Below are positions 32,799-41,189 of a DNA stretch of 54,456 nucleotides, in pieces; position 1 is the first letter of the stretch; the number at the start of each line of letters is the position of its first letter. The notes beneath the pieces were generated by a model. The model was not told the DNA's origin and did not search any database. It saw only the letters and a list, made by a program, of their open reading frames with translations. Source of the stretch: a virus; the IMG/VR virus record IMGVR_UViG_3300027898_000010, positions 1 to 54,456 of that record; one strand, written 5' to 3'. The translations under genes and the position numbers were made by a program.

Positions 32799-35180
32799 AT
32801 GACGCCAACGAAAGAGCAGAGCGAAGCGCTCGAAAAATTCGCCACCGGCAAGAGCCTGCGCATCGGAGCCTTTGCGGGTTCGGGCAAGACCAGCACGATG
32901 AAGCTGCTATCCCGATCGACCTCGCGTGCCGGGGTGATGATGTGCTTCAACAAGAGCATCGCGGAGGACGCGGCCAAGAGCTTCCCTCGCAACGTTTCGT
33001 GCCAGACGACGCACGGGATGGCTTTCCGCTCCATGCGGGACGCCTACTCCACCGAGAAGCTGACGGGATCGCTGAACGGCGGATTCGTCGCCGCCAAGCT
33101 CCGCATCAACTCGCAGGACTACGGGGCTGGCATGGTGGTTCGTGGCCGCCAGCACGCCTTTCTGATCGTAGAAACCCTAAAGCGCTGGATGCGCTCCGAC
33201 CGCCCCCAGGTGATGTGGTTCGACGTTCCGCTCGACGGCAAGCTTTCCACGTTGACCGATGATCTGGCCAAGCAGGTGGCCTTCCGCATCGCCAAGGACG
33301 CCCGCGACGTTTGGGAGAAGATGATCGACCCCAGGCACGAATTGCCGCTTGGGCACGACGGATACCTGAAGGCATGGGCGATGAAGCGGCCGGAGATCCC
33401 GTGCGACTTCCTGGTGCTCGACGAGGCTCAGGATACGAATCCAGTCGTGCTCGGGATTTTAAAAAATCAGCAGGCCCAGACTGCGTGTGTCGGCGATGCG
33501 CACCAATGCCAACCGGCGGGCACGATGGTGGCCGTTGTCACGAAGAAATCGACCAGTGGAGCCAAGGCCAAGGGCGCGACTTCTGCACGTGCGGAATGGG
33601 AGAGCGTGCCGATCGAGCGGATCAAGAGAGGCGATCGCGTCGTCTCGTACAACATCAGCGGGCGGCATCTGCGGGCCGACGGCGACCTCGTCACCAGGGT
33701 GGCTAGCCGTCAATTTTCAGGCAACCTCGTCCGCGTTTTTGTTGGAGGAAAGGTCATCGACTTCACGCCAAACCACCGATGCGTCGTCAAGATCAATGGC
33801 GGCCTAAAAGGCAAGCACGTCGTCTATTTGATGCGAAAAGGAGGTTCGTTCCGGATCGGTAAATCACAGGCTGGCTACACATCCCAGCATGGGCAACTCG
33901 GATTCATGGCCCGAGCATCTAACGAGGGCGCTGAGAAAGTGTGGGTTCTCAGTATTCACGACAGTGATCGGGAGGCGCGCATCGCAGAGGCGGTCACGGC
34001 TGCAAAATTCGGACTTCCAGTTATCATGTTCAAAGACAGCATGGCAAAGTCCAGATCCGCCAATCGCAACGGCGATCAGGCATACATAGACGCCGTATTT
34101 TCCGCGTTGGGCGATCTCACGCACAATGCCATCGCTGCTCTAAATGCCCATGGCCGGCATCTCGAATACCCAATCTGGAGGAAGGGCGCGGCAAACCTGA
34201 AAAATCGCCGAGTCACCGAAATCCACGCCTGCAATCTTATGGATGGAATGAACTTCATCAGTGGCTCAGAGCGTGGGCACGGGCGCCCGGATATGGCTCC
34301 CATCAAAGTCGAGCGCATCCCGTTTAGCGGCATCGTCTACTCGATCGAGGTTGCCAACGTCAAAACCTACATCGCAAACGGCTTCGTGACGCACAACTCC
34401 ATCTATCAATGGCGCGGGGCGATGAACGCGATGAAGGAACTCCCATGCGAGCAAGAAGCGCGGCTCTCGATGTCGTTCCGCTTCGGGCAAGCCATCGCCG
34501 ACGAAGCGACCGACGTGCTGCGGCTGCTGGGCGAAACGCTGCCCTTGCGCGGCAACCCGAACATGGCAAGCATGGTCGGGCCGGTGGAGCTTCCCGACGC
34601 GGAGTTGTTCCGCACGAATGGCCGCTTGATCGAGGCCCTGATCGACTACATCCAAACCGGCTTGCGGCCGATGGTAGTGGGCGGAGTGAATGATATCCTC
34701 GCCATGGTCGACGGCAGCGAGAAGCTGATGCGCGGCCAGCCGGTAGAGTACCCGCTCGAACTGTTCGGGTTCTCCCACTGGGGTGAGGTTCAGGAGGCCA
34801 GCGAGCGCGAAGACGGCCAGGAACTGCGCCGCTGGGTCCGGCTGATCGACCAGCATGGCGTCGATGGGCTGCGTAAGGCCCTGACGGGGCTCCCGACAAG
34901 CGAAGCCAACGCCAACGTGATCATGAGCACCGGGCACAAATCCAAGGGCCGCGAGTGGGGCAAGGTCCGGCTCGAAGACGATTTCCTGCGCAACGTGACC
35001 ATCGACGGAGAGGCATCGCGAGCAAACTTCGCCGCCGGAAAATTCGATGAAGAACTACGGCTGTTCTATGTCGCGATGACGCGAGCCGAAATGCAAGTCG
35101 AGATCCCGGAAAGCTTAACCGAGAAGGTCGCCGGGCTGAGCGGGATCATGAGGGAGCCAGGATTTAGGAGGGCAGCATAA
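32799..35180 (+). CDS. UvrD/Rep-type helicase with in-frame intein
   Basis: Without the intein the protein has about 496 residues. Motif I GAFAGSGKTSTM (23-34), motif II VLDEAQD (206-212), motif III split by the intein (GDAHQ / SIYQWRGA), motif V-like STGHKSKGREWG and motif VI LFYVAMTRAE are all present. These enzymes unwind DNA 3' to 5' in replication or repair. The intein occupies residues 237-533 and must splice out to restore motif III. First gene of a plus-strand island; stop overlaps the HNH start (TAATG). Confidence 0.9.
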   Translation: MTPTKEQSEALEKFATGKSLRIGAFAGSGKTSTMKLLSRSTSRAGVMMCFNKSIAEDAAKSFPRNVSCQTTHGMAFRSMRDAYSTEKLTGSLNGGFVAAKLRINSQDYGAGMVVRGRQHAFLIVETLKRWMRSDRPQVMWFDVPLDGKLSTLTDDLAKQVAFRIAKDARDVWEKMIDPRHELPLGHDGYLKAWAMKRPEIPCDFLVLDEAQDTNPVVLGILKNQQAQTACVGDAHQCQPAGTMVAVVTKKSTSGAKAKGATSARAEWESVPIERIKRGDRVVSYNISGRHLRADGDLVTRVASRQFSGNLVRVFVGGKVIDFTPNHRCVVKINGGLKGKHVVYLMRKGGSFRIGKSQAGYTSQHGQLGFMARASNEGAEKVWVLSIHDSDREARIAEAVTAAKFGLPVIMFKDSMAKSRSANRNGDQAYIDAVFSALGDLTHNAIAALNAHGRHLEYPIWRKGAANLKNRRVTEIHACNLMDGMNFISGSERGHGRPDMAPIKVERIPFSGIVYSIEVANVKTYIANGFVTHNSIYQWRGAMNAMKELPCEQEARLSMSFRFGQAIADEATDVLRLLGETLPLRGNPNMASMVGPVELPDAELFRTNGRLIEALIDYIQTGLRPMVVGGVNDILAMVDGSEKLMRGQPVEYPLELFGFSHWGEVQEASEREDGQELRRWVRLIDQHGVDGLRKALTGLPTSEANANVIMSTGHKSKGREWGKVRLEDDFLRNVTIDGEASRANFAAGKFDEELRLFYVAMTRAEMQVEIPESLTEKVAGLSGIMREPGFRRAA
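33507..34397 (+). mobile_element. Intein A in helicase motif III, 297 aa
   Basis: Starts with Cys (CQPAGTMV) after GDAHQ, has block-B-like TPNHRC, block F VYSIEVANVKTYIANG and ends VTHN, followed by extein Ser (SIYQWRG). All self-splicing residues are present (C1, block-B His, penultimate His, terminal Asn, +1 Ser). No LAGLIDADG motif. The centre has HVVYLMRKGGSFRIG and WVLSIHDSDREARIAEAV, shared with the intein at 47045. Confidence 0.92.
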
Positions 35181-35530
35181 TGTGCACGGTTGAGCAGAAG
35201 AAGATCAAGAGGATCAGAGAGTTTTGGTATCGGCAGCAGGGGGCGTGCTGCTTCTGGTGTCAGCAGCCGGTTCCGCCCGATGAGGCGACGGCCGACCACA
35301 TCATCGAACGGTCGAAGGGCGGGCGCACCACGATCGAGAACATCCGCATGGCCTGCGCCCATTGCAACTGGCACCGCTCGAACGGGCCGCGCTACGATGC
35401 CCACGTCAAGGCCCGACAGAGGCACCTGGAGGGACTGCGTCCGAATTCCCTGCCCAAGACCATGATCAAAGAAGGCCTTCGCGAGATTGAGCGGCGCAAC
35501 CGAGAGCAGCCGATCGGTGCCAGCCCATGA
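35180..35530 (+). CDS. HNH endonuclease, 116 aa
   Basis: Classic HNH: CCFWCQQPV zinc pair, then TADHIIERSKGG and ENIRMACAHCNWHRS. ATG overlaps the helicase stop. Such small HNH proteins often assist packaging with the terminase, but here it travels with the helicase in a plus-strand island, so a repair or homing role is also possible. Confidence 0.85.
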   Translation: MCTVEQKKIKRIREFWYRQQGACCFWCQQPVPPDEATADHIIERSKGGRTTIENIRMACAHCNWHRSNGPRYDAHVKARQRHLEGLRPNSLPKTMIKEGLREIERRNREQPIGASP

Positions 35531-35787
35531 GGATGCCGAACCTTGTGACCAGGCGTCTCGCGCCGGACCCAGCGCCGCCGGAGGCAGCCAACGGGATCGA
35601 GTTTGAGTCGATGGACGATCTAGCCGACCGCATCGACACGCAGAAGGCTGCCATCGCAAAGACGGTGGCCAAGCTGCAGCAAGAGAACGAGAACCTAGAC
35701 GATCTGATCCGGCAAATGACCACGATCATCGAGGCGCGGCAGGTGTTGAACCGCACAAATCAACCGTACGTTTTCGAGGAAGACTGA
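35527..35787 (+). CDS. Coiled-coil protein, 86 aa
   Basis: ATGA overlap with the HNH gene. Residues 28-72 form a heptad-rich helix (RIDTQKAAIAKTVAKLQQEN). No catalytic motif. Likely an accessory of the helicase island. Confidence 0.65.
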   Translation: MRMPNLVTRRLAPDPAPPEAANGIEFESMDDLADRIDTQKAAIAKTVAKLQQENENLDDLIRQMTTIIEARQVLNRTNQPYVFEED

Positions 35788-35788
35788 C

Positions 35789-35980
35789 ATGCCGACAGAT
35801 GGCTTCACTTGGCTGCGGTTTGTGCCGCACACGCGGGTAGCCGATTACGAGAGCGTCGGCTGGGAGTTGAGCGACGACCTTTCGACGTGCCACCACGGCC
35901 AGCACGCGGTGATCATGAGGTGGGCTGGAGAGGGCTACCCGCGAGCGCCGGTCAACGCGTGGTCCGATCCGCAAGGGTAG
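35789..35980 (+). CDS. Hypothetical protein, 63 aa
   Basis: Starts just after the coiled-coil gene with GGAAGACTGAC ahead of ATG. Aromatic-rich small fold (TWLRFVPHTR, GWELSDDLSTCHHG). Resembles short phage proteins of unknown function. No family named. Confidence 0.6.
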   Translation: MPTDGFTWLRFVPHTRVADYESVGWELSDDLSTCHHGQHAVIMRWAGEGYPRAPVNAWSDPQG

Positions 35981-36032
35981 CCTGCGCCCGGCCGCCGTAC
36001 TACAATGACGACCCCAGCAACGGAGCACCGAC

Positions 36033-36347
36033 ATGAGTATGTCCGACATCCGAACCTATACGCGCCTTGTCGTGCACAAAGCGCGGCTGGACGCCGACGA
36101 CGTGATGCTGGCGGCGATCGATAGAGCCGTCGTGGAAATCATGTTCATGGTCCGCCAGGATGCGGCAACATACCTGAGCGGTGCCGGAGAGTGCTCCGCT
36201 GCCGCTACGCTCCTGGCCATGACGGATCGCCAGCACGAAGGCTTTCAGGCGTTGACGCGAGACGACCTTATGGACGCTCTTCGTCGCCGGGGGGAGGAGA
36301 GCCGTCCGGCAAAGTCCTTGACGCCATCAGATCCCGCTCACCCTTAA
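36033..36347 (+). CDS. Hypothetical protein, 104 aa
   Basis: Mostly helical (LDADDVMLAAIDRAVVEIMF), basic C-terminus. The ATG at 36033 or two codons on (MSMSD) is ahead of a weak GGAG. Ends the plus-strand island. No family recognised. Confidence 0.6.
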   Translation: MSMSDIRTYTRLVVHKARLDADDVMLAAIDRAVVEIMFMVRQDAATYLSGAGECSAAATLLAMTDRQHEGFQALTRDDLMDALRRRGEESRPAKSLTPSDPAHP

Positions 36348-36441
36348 AACAAGAGGCTGAGCGGAAAGGGCAGCGTCGCGGAGCTTTCGTACTGCTCGTC
36401 ATCGCTCCGCGGGCCAAAGAAGGCATTCGCGTCTGCCACGG
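36348..36441. other. Convergent gap with imperfect hairpin
   Basis: Between the plus-strand 104-aa gene and the minus-strand 81-aa gene. CCGCTCA and TGAGCGG (about 36334-36364) form a 7-bp stem with a 17-base loop; no T run. Might be a weak bidirectional terminator. Confidence 0.3.
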
Positions 36442-36687
36442 CTACTTGCCAGGAATCGTCGGTGGCGCCGCGCTTGGACCCGCCCCCGGCGACGGCTTGC
36501 GGAAGGCGTTGTCGACGGGCGAGACGGACGGCGCCGGCAGGCGGAGGCCCTTCATCTTGGCCTTGCCGCCACGCATGCGCTGGTCGTCGTTGTCGGGCGG
36601 CCCGCCGGGATTGCCGACGCCTTCGCCAGCGGGGGGTCCAACCATGGGCTTGGGCTTCGTCGGCTGGCCTTTGAGGGGGGGCTGCAT
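36442..36687 (-). CDS. Pro/Gly-rich protein downstream of portal, 81 aa
   Basis: Pro, Gly and Lys dominate (GPPAGEGVGNPGGPPDNDDQ). GAGCATTCC precedes the ATG. The stop of the portal lies 9 bases upstream. Like the portal C-terminus and the 112-aa protein at 18132 it looks disordered. Possibly a head or portal accessory. Confidence 0.5.
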   Translation of the reverse strand: MQPPLKGQPTKPKPMVGPPAGEGVGNPGGPPDNDDQRMRGGKAKMKGLRLPAPSVSPVDNAFRKPSPGAGPSAAPPTIPGK

Positions 36688-36696
36688 GGAATGCTC

Positions 36697-39024
36697 CTAT
36701 CGGGTTGCGAGTGCGGGTCCAGGCGCGCCAGGGCCATCCTGGGGCGGAACAGGCATGCCGCCGGGTTGGCCAAGGCGCGGCGCCTGGCCGGGAAGAACGG
36801 GTGGGGGCGGGGGCATAGCCGCCCGCGGCAATGGAGGGCCGCCAGATGGCGGTGCAGGACCACCTGGCGGCATTCCCGGGGCGCCAGGAAGGGCCACGCC
36901 CACGGGGTTCATAAAGGCATTCATGGTTGAGTTCGGGTTTCCGGGGCCGCCCATCTGCGAGACGATGGTGGGCGATCCCCAGACGATCGGGAACTCCTGG
37001 AACATCTGCGGCGTGGCCATCGAGGCGACCAGCTGCGCCATGGCGTCGGCGCGCGTCTTCTCGCCCTTGGCAATCTCGCTGTCGACCTTGGCGGCAGCAA
37101 GCAGCGCTTCGAGTTCGGCCATTTTCGCCTGCATGGCGACGGCTTGCGGATTGGGCGCGGTTGCCTCATCGATGAGAGCAAACAGCCGGTCTTTGTTCGG
37201 CACGCCGGAGAGCGTGATCAGGATCTTACCCATCGGGGTCAGCGCGGTCGGCCCCATTTGAGCGAGCTTGTCCATAAGCTCCTCGTTCATGGTGACGGTG
37301 TCGGGGCCTTCCTCGATGATGATATTGACGTCCATTTGAGCAACGTCGTTCCGGATCGTCATCTGGCCGGTCTGGGGGTCCTGCACCGGCTGGTTGATGC
37401 CGATGAACTTGAAGCCCTTGTCGTCGTCGGTGACGGAGAACCATAGCTCTTGGGTCCAGAACTGGCGCACGAGAAGCCAGTTGCGGCGGTAGCTGGTGAT
37501 CTTGAACTCGCGGTGGCGCTCGAAGATCGGCGACATTTCCGTCATGCCGGCATTCTGCTTTGCCAGGATCGCACGGCCAGACTGCGACTCGGTACCCTGA
37601 CCCTCGCCCATCATGGCGGGGTTCGGCCCGTAGTTCGCCATCTGCGAGACAGCGACCTCCAAGAGCTTCGCCTGCCCGGCGATCTCCGAATCGAGCGTGA
37701 CGATTTGGAACTTCTTGTCGATGCCGTCCTTGCCCCTGGGGTTCAGCATGATCACGCCGTCTGGGCGCTTGGCTTGCTCGCGGGCGTGGTTCACGTCGTC
37801 AACGGCGCCCTTATCCGCGATGATCTGCCGGACGGACATCATCCACAGCAGACGCGAGTGGCGGGCGTTGATGGCGTCCTGAATGGGGATCAGGTCCTTG
37901 ACGACGCCGTAGCGCTCGCCGCCCTCGTCGACGTTGCACGAGGAAGCGATGATAGGGCAGTAGGTCTCGCCGTCTTCATCGACGTAGAGCGAAGGCTCGT
38001 CGTAAAGCTTGATCGCGCCGCAGAAGTAGCAGCACCGCCACTGGCCCTTGTACCGATAGTACAGGTGCACGATGCGGACGCGGCCAAGGACCGACGACCA
38101 CCACTCTGACTTGACGCGGGACCACTCGCCTGGAACGCCGCCCGAGCGGGTCGGATCGCCAAGGCCGGAGAGCGAGCGCATCATGTCGGCGCTGTCGGGC
38201 CGCCCGAGCTTGTCGAAAAGCTCCTCGGCGTCCTCGATATCCATCCACGTCCACTCGCCAAGGAACTTGGCGTCGGCGAAGTCCCAATCCATCGAGCGCG
38301 GGTCGTAGATGAACTGGATTGCCGGAATGCGCCGGTTCTTCAATTCGACCTTGTTGGTGAAGCCCTTTTGCTCGGCGCCTTGCCACATAGCGCCAATGCC
38401 ACGAACGAAGAAGTCGCGGCCTGCCTCGCTAAACAGGATCGGCGCGCGATTCTGGTCGTGGACCTCGCGCAAGGCGGCCGTCGCCGCATCGCAGTCGCCT
38501 TCGTGCTTGGGCGTGCGGGGCTGAGCCTTCGGATCGCGCCGAAGGCGTTGCTCGATACCGATGTACGAATCGACCTTCTTGCGCAGCTCGTTGAAATAGG
38601 TTGGCGGTTGGGACCGGCGGGCAAAGATGGCCAGCTGCTCGGGCGTGAACTGCTTGCCGTGATAGTACCGCTCGTACCCCAACTGATTGACCAGCTCAGG
38701 CAGCTTCGTGGCAATCCAGGCCTGATACATTTCGACCAGGCGGGAGCCGGGCAAGCCGTCCTCGCCGCCGGTGTACTGGTTGCCCTTGGCGACCCGGTCC
38801 ATGGCCGCGCCGCTTGAGCCGACAGACGGGCCGCCCTGCGCCTCGATGCCGAACATGCCCGCCACTTCGCTCTGCGGATCAGCATCGGCCATCGGGTCCA
38901 TATCGATGGGGTCGTGGTTGATTCCGGCGGAGGCAAGAGCCTGCTGCAGCTGCGCAAGCGCATCCCCGCCAGACGGTGGTCCCGGCATGGAAGGGGGTTG
39001 CGGCTGTGGCTGCTGATTGAACAA
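36697..39024 (-). CDS. Portal protein, P22-like
   Basis: 775 residues. The segments QAWIATKLPE-type helix, YYHGKQFTPEQLAIFARRSQ and FNELRKKVDSYIGIEQRLRR are characteristic of P22-type portals, as are KDLIPIQDAINARHSRLLWM and ILAKQNAGMTEMSPIFERHR. The C-terminal 90 residues are a Pro/Gly-rich tail. Forms the dodecameric DNA channel. Distance to TerL is about 5 kb because of the methylase and plus-strand island. Confidence 0.88.
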   Translation of the reverse strand: MFNQQPQPQPPSMPGPPSGGDALAQLQQALASAGINHDPIDMDPMADADPQSEVAGMFGIEAQGGPSVGSSGAAMDRVAKGNQYTGGEDGLPGSRLVEMYQAWIATKLPELVNQLGYERYYHGKQFTPEQLAIFARRSQPPTYFNELRKKVDSYIGIEQRLRRDPKAQPRTPKHEGDCDAATAALREVHDQNRAPILFSEAGRDFFVRGIGAMWQGAEQKGFTNKVELKNRRIPAIQFIYDPRSMDWDFADAKFLGEWTWMDIEDAEELFDKLGRPDSADMMRSLSGLGDPTRSGGVPGEWSRVKSEWWSSVLGRVRIVHLYYRYKGQWRCCYFCGAIKLYDEPSLYVDEDGETYCPIIASSCNVDEGGERYGVVKDLIPIQDAINARHSRLLWMMSVRQIIADKGAVDDVNHAREQAKRPDGVIMLNPRGKDGIDKKFQIVTLDSEIAGQAKLLEVAVSQMANYGPNPAMMGEGQGTESQSGRAILAKQNAGMTEMSPIFERHREFKITSYRRNWLLVRQFWTQELWFSVTDDDKGFKFIGINQPVQDPQTGQMTIRNDVAQMDVNIIIEEGPDTVTMNEELMDKLAQMGPTALTPMGKILITLSGVPNKDRLFALIDEATAPNPQAVAMQAKMAELEALLAAAKVDSEIAKGEKTRADAMAQLVASMATPQMFQEFPIVWGSPTIVSQMGGPGNPNSTMNAFMNPVGVALPGAPGMPPGGPAPPSGGPPLPRAAMPPPPPVLPGQAPRLGQPGGMPVPPQDGPGAPGPALATR

Positions 39025-39075
39025 GCGGTGCGGCTCCGATCAGGGATGCCCATGCGTGGGCAGCTTTCGAGCCGT

Positions 39076-39188
39076 CGTCAATCCGACAGCGCCAATTGCA
39101 CGGAAGGGTGTGGCAACGAATATGGAATATTTATCCACATTTGCTGGTGGCGGGCGTTTCTCCAGTTGCAATGTGGAAGGATTTTCCC
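39076..39188. promoter_or_regulatory. Divergent regulatory cassette: block, DnaA box, two operators
   Basis: Contains CGTCAATCCGAC (39076-39087), operator TGGAATATTTATCCA (39123-39137, one change), TTATCCACA (39131-39139), a perfect DnaA-box match overlapping the operator, and TGGAAGGATTTTCCC (39174-39188, one change). Block-to-operator distance is 47 bases, nearly equal to the cassette at 32684. It serves the portal unit on the minus strand and the island at 39236 on the plus strand. Confidence 0.6.
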
Positions 39189-39235
39189 CATCATGGGTGG
39201 GCATCAGGCTACCAAGCCAGACAACGGAGACGAGC

Positions 39236-39472
39236 ATGGCCACGCTAGCGCGCATAGACGACACCCTGATCGCCCGCATCCTGGACATGATCCTCCACGA
39301 TCAGCGCGACGAGATCAACGAGGCTCTGGCCGATCAAGCTGGCGACGAGACAGCACCGCAGATCCAGGGCATCCGCACATTCGAGGAAGTCGGGGTTCTG
39401 ACCACCGACGAAGGCCTCGTGATCCGGCTGAACAACGGCCAGTGCGTCTACCTCACCATTCAGGTCCAATAG
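39236..39472 (+). CDS. Hypothetical protein, 78 aa
   Basis: ATG 39236 with GGAG upstream; the frame upstream is not used because it crosses the operators. Helical N-terminus (DDTLIARILDMILHDQRDEI) and beta C-terminus (NGQCVYLTIQVQ). First gene of the second plus-strand island, under operator control. Function unknown. Confidence 0.7.
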   Translation: MATLARIDDTLIARILDMILHDQRDEINEALADQAGDETAPQIQGIRTFEEVGVLTTDEGLVIRLNNGQCVYLTIQVQ

Positions 39473-39481
39473 GAGCACCCC

Positions 39482-39658
39482 ATGACGCCCCTCCAGCAGC
39501 GCCGCCTGCACGGCATCATCGAGAGCATCTATGCTGACGCCGCATCGAGCCTGCAGAAGCCCCGCGACTTCTCCGCGACGATACTCGATGCGCTGCACAG
39601 CGCGGGGTTCGGTGTTCAGGTCATCGACATCACGGTGCCAAGCGGAGAGCGGCGATGA
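39482..39658 (+). CDS. Hypothetical protein, 58 aa
   Basis: AGGAG precedes ATG 39482. Sequence begins MTPLQQRRLHGIIESIYADA and ends SGERR. Helical first half, short beta segment (FGVQVIDITVP). Coupled to the next gene by ATGA. No family recognised. Confidence 0.65.
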   Translation: MTPLQQRRLHGIIESIYADAASSLQKPRDFSATILDALHSAGFGVQVIDITVPSGERR

Positions 39659-39771
39659 TGAGGCGAATTTTGGCGTGGTTGCGTGAGAGACGGCGGCCGA
39701 CAGGGCACAACACATGTGAGTGCACGTCATGCCGGGAGGATTATGACTATGACAGATGGAGCAGGGACTAA
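39655..39771 (+). CDS. Tiny Cys-containing protein, 38 aa
   Basis: Starts MMRRILAWLRERRRP and has CECTSC near residues 21-26, a possible metal knuckle. Coupled at both ends (start in ATGATG after the 58-aa gene; overlap with the 84-aa gene). Real status moderate because of size. Confidence 0.4.
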   Translation: MMRRILAWLRERRRPTGHNTCECTSCREDYDYDRWSRD

Positions 39772-40003
39772 CATGAGAGTTCGGATAGCGAGCAAGCTCA
39801 AGTGGCTCAACGGCCAGCGCGGCGAATACCTTCACGATGACCCAGATGGCGGAGTGAGTTGGGCCGTCGTCCGGCTCACGAGCGGCGATGTGATCACTGT
39901 ACACAAGCGGCAGATCAGCGAAGTCGATGGCCTGCCGTCGCCAGCGTCAGTGCGCCCGGTGGTGGTTCAGTACAGGCCCAGCCGCGGGAGGGTGAGGGCA
40001 TGA
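39749..40003 (+). CDS. Hypothetical protein, 84 aa
   Basis: ATG 39749 has GGAGGA 8 bases upstream; ATG 39743 and 39773 are alternatives. Beta-rich with LKWLNGQRGEYLHDDPDGGV and SGDVITVHKRQ. Looks like an SH3-like small fold. Its stop overlaps a 15-codon frame (40000-40047), not called. Confidence 0.6.
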   Translation: MTDGAGTNMRVRIASKLKWLNGQRGEYLHDDPDGGVSWAVVRLTSGDVITVHKRQISEVDGLPSPASVRPVVVQYRPSRGRVRA

Positions 40004-40015
40004 AGGCTCCGCGGC

Positions 40016-40420
40016 ATGCAAACATTGCGAGACGAAGCGATGAGTAGGGGAGCAGAAATCGCGGCCCGCTGGATCGTCATGAGCAACAAAGCTGTCGAGG
40101 GCGCTGCCCGTGCCGCGTTGGCCGCGGAAATCGACGTTGCGATAGCTCTGGCCACAGCCCCATTTCGCATCGAATTCCCGCCGGGGCCGGAGCGGAGGCC
40201 AGATCCACACCGCATGGGGCGACGGGAGGCTTCTCAATACTTGCGCGAACGGCATTGCATAAATCTCGGCGTGCAGACGCTGGCAAAGTTAGAGTGCTTG
40301 GGGAAGGGGCCTGCAATGACGAAATCCGGCAAAGCTTGCATCTATACGCCAGCCGACCTCGACACCTGGGTGAGAGCACGCACCGTGAGGGGGAAAGCCC
40401 ATGGCCCAACGCAACTCTGA
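40016..40420 (+). CDS. AlpA/excisionase-like HTH protein, 134 aa
   Basis: The C-terminal 65 residues show MGRREASQYLRERHCINLGV ... TKSGKACIYTPADLDTWV, the winged HTH of AlpA/MerR-like phage regulators. N-terminal half is helical. ATG 40016 is used, though ATG 40040 (MSRGAEIAARW) is plausible. Could act as a regulator or excisionase; no integrase is nearby. Confidence 0.7.
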   Translation: MQTLRDEAMSRGAEIAARWIVMSNKAVEGAARAALAAEIDVAIALATAPFRIEFPPGPERRPDPHRMGRREASQYLRERHCINLGVQTLAKLECLGKGPAMTKSGKACIYTPADLDTWVRARTVRGKAHGPTQL

Positions 40421-40991
40421 CTACGCCCGGAAACCTCTAGATTTGTATTCCACGCCGACCTGGGTGACGCTCGCCCTCATTCCGCACATGCCGGACATCG
40501 AATCGGTGTGGGAGCCAGCCTGCGGTAACGGCGCCATCATCAGAGCGCTCAAGGATCACGGCATCACCTCGGTCGTCGGCACCGATATCGCGATGGGGCC
40601 GGAGTTCGACTTCATGCGGCAGGGACCGCTCAATTCTCCGCTCACCTCGCCGAGCCGAGTCGACATCATAACCAACCCGCCGTACTGCATGGCGCAAGCC
40701 TTCGTCGAGCGTGCCCTCACACTCCAATTCGGGGGCGGTGGCCGGGTTGCCATGCTGCTGAGCAACGACTTCGACCACGCCAAGACGCGCCGGCACCTGT
40801 TCGCAGACTGCCCGATCTTTGCTAAGAAGGTCACGCTCACCCGTCGAATCGTGTGGTTCGATCCAGCGGAGGAAAACGCCAGGCGCAAGGTTGCCGGGCT
40901 CAAGCCGTTGGGCGGACCCAGTGCCATCCATGCCTGGTATCTATGGGACCACCTGCACGACGGAGAGCCGACAATCGGCTGGGGAGAATGA
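40401..40991 (+). CDS. Adenine-type DNA methyltransferase-like protein, 196 aa
   Basis: Motif I-like WEPACGNGAIIRAL (about 37-50) and catalytic-type TNPPY (about 90-94) mark an N6-adenine or related class I methyltransferase. No target-recognition domain is visible, so specificity is unknown. It overlaps the HTH gene by 20 bases. May protect phage DNA or be a modifying enzyme. Confidence 0.85.
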   Translation: MAQRNSDYARKPLDLYSTPTWVTLALIPHMPDIESVWEPACGNGAIIRALKDHGITSVVGTDIAMGPEFDFMRQGPLNSPLTSPSRVDIITNPPYCMAQAFVERALTLQFGGGGRVAMLLSNDFDHAKTRRHLFADCPIFAKKVTLTRRIVWFDPAEENARRKVAGLKPLGGPSAIHAWYLWDHLHDGEPTIGWGE

Positions 40992-40994
40992 CCG

Positions 40995-41156
40995 ATGCGT
41001 GAGTTCTGGCTGAACCTGATCTTCCCGGGGCTGTCGAAGGCACGGTCCGAACGCGAAAGCGCCGCGGCAGGGTTTGATGCCTACCAGCGGCGAAAGGAAG
41101 GACGGCTCCAGCGCCTCCTCAAGTCCCTACGCGATGGGACCATCAGCGAGGGCTAG
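40995..41156 (+). CDS. Basic small protein, 53 aa
   Basis: ATG 40995 follows the methyltransferase stop. Sequence MREFWLNLIFPGLSKARSER is an amphipathic start, then a basic helix (YQRRKEGRLQRLLKSLRDG). Last gene of the second plus-strand island. No family recognised. Confidence 0.6.
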   Translation: MREFWLNLIFPGLSKARSERESAAAGFDAYQRRKEGRLQRLLKSLRDGTISEG

Positions 41157-41189
41157 AACGGCAAGTCCGATGGTGTTCCTTTCGGGTTG

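Noticed and set aside
34266-34937. 223-codon minus-strand frame opposite the helicase
   Set aside because: Shadow of the helicase; no start signal.
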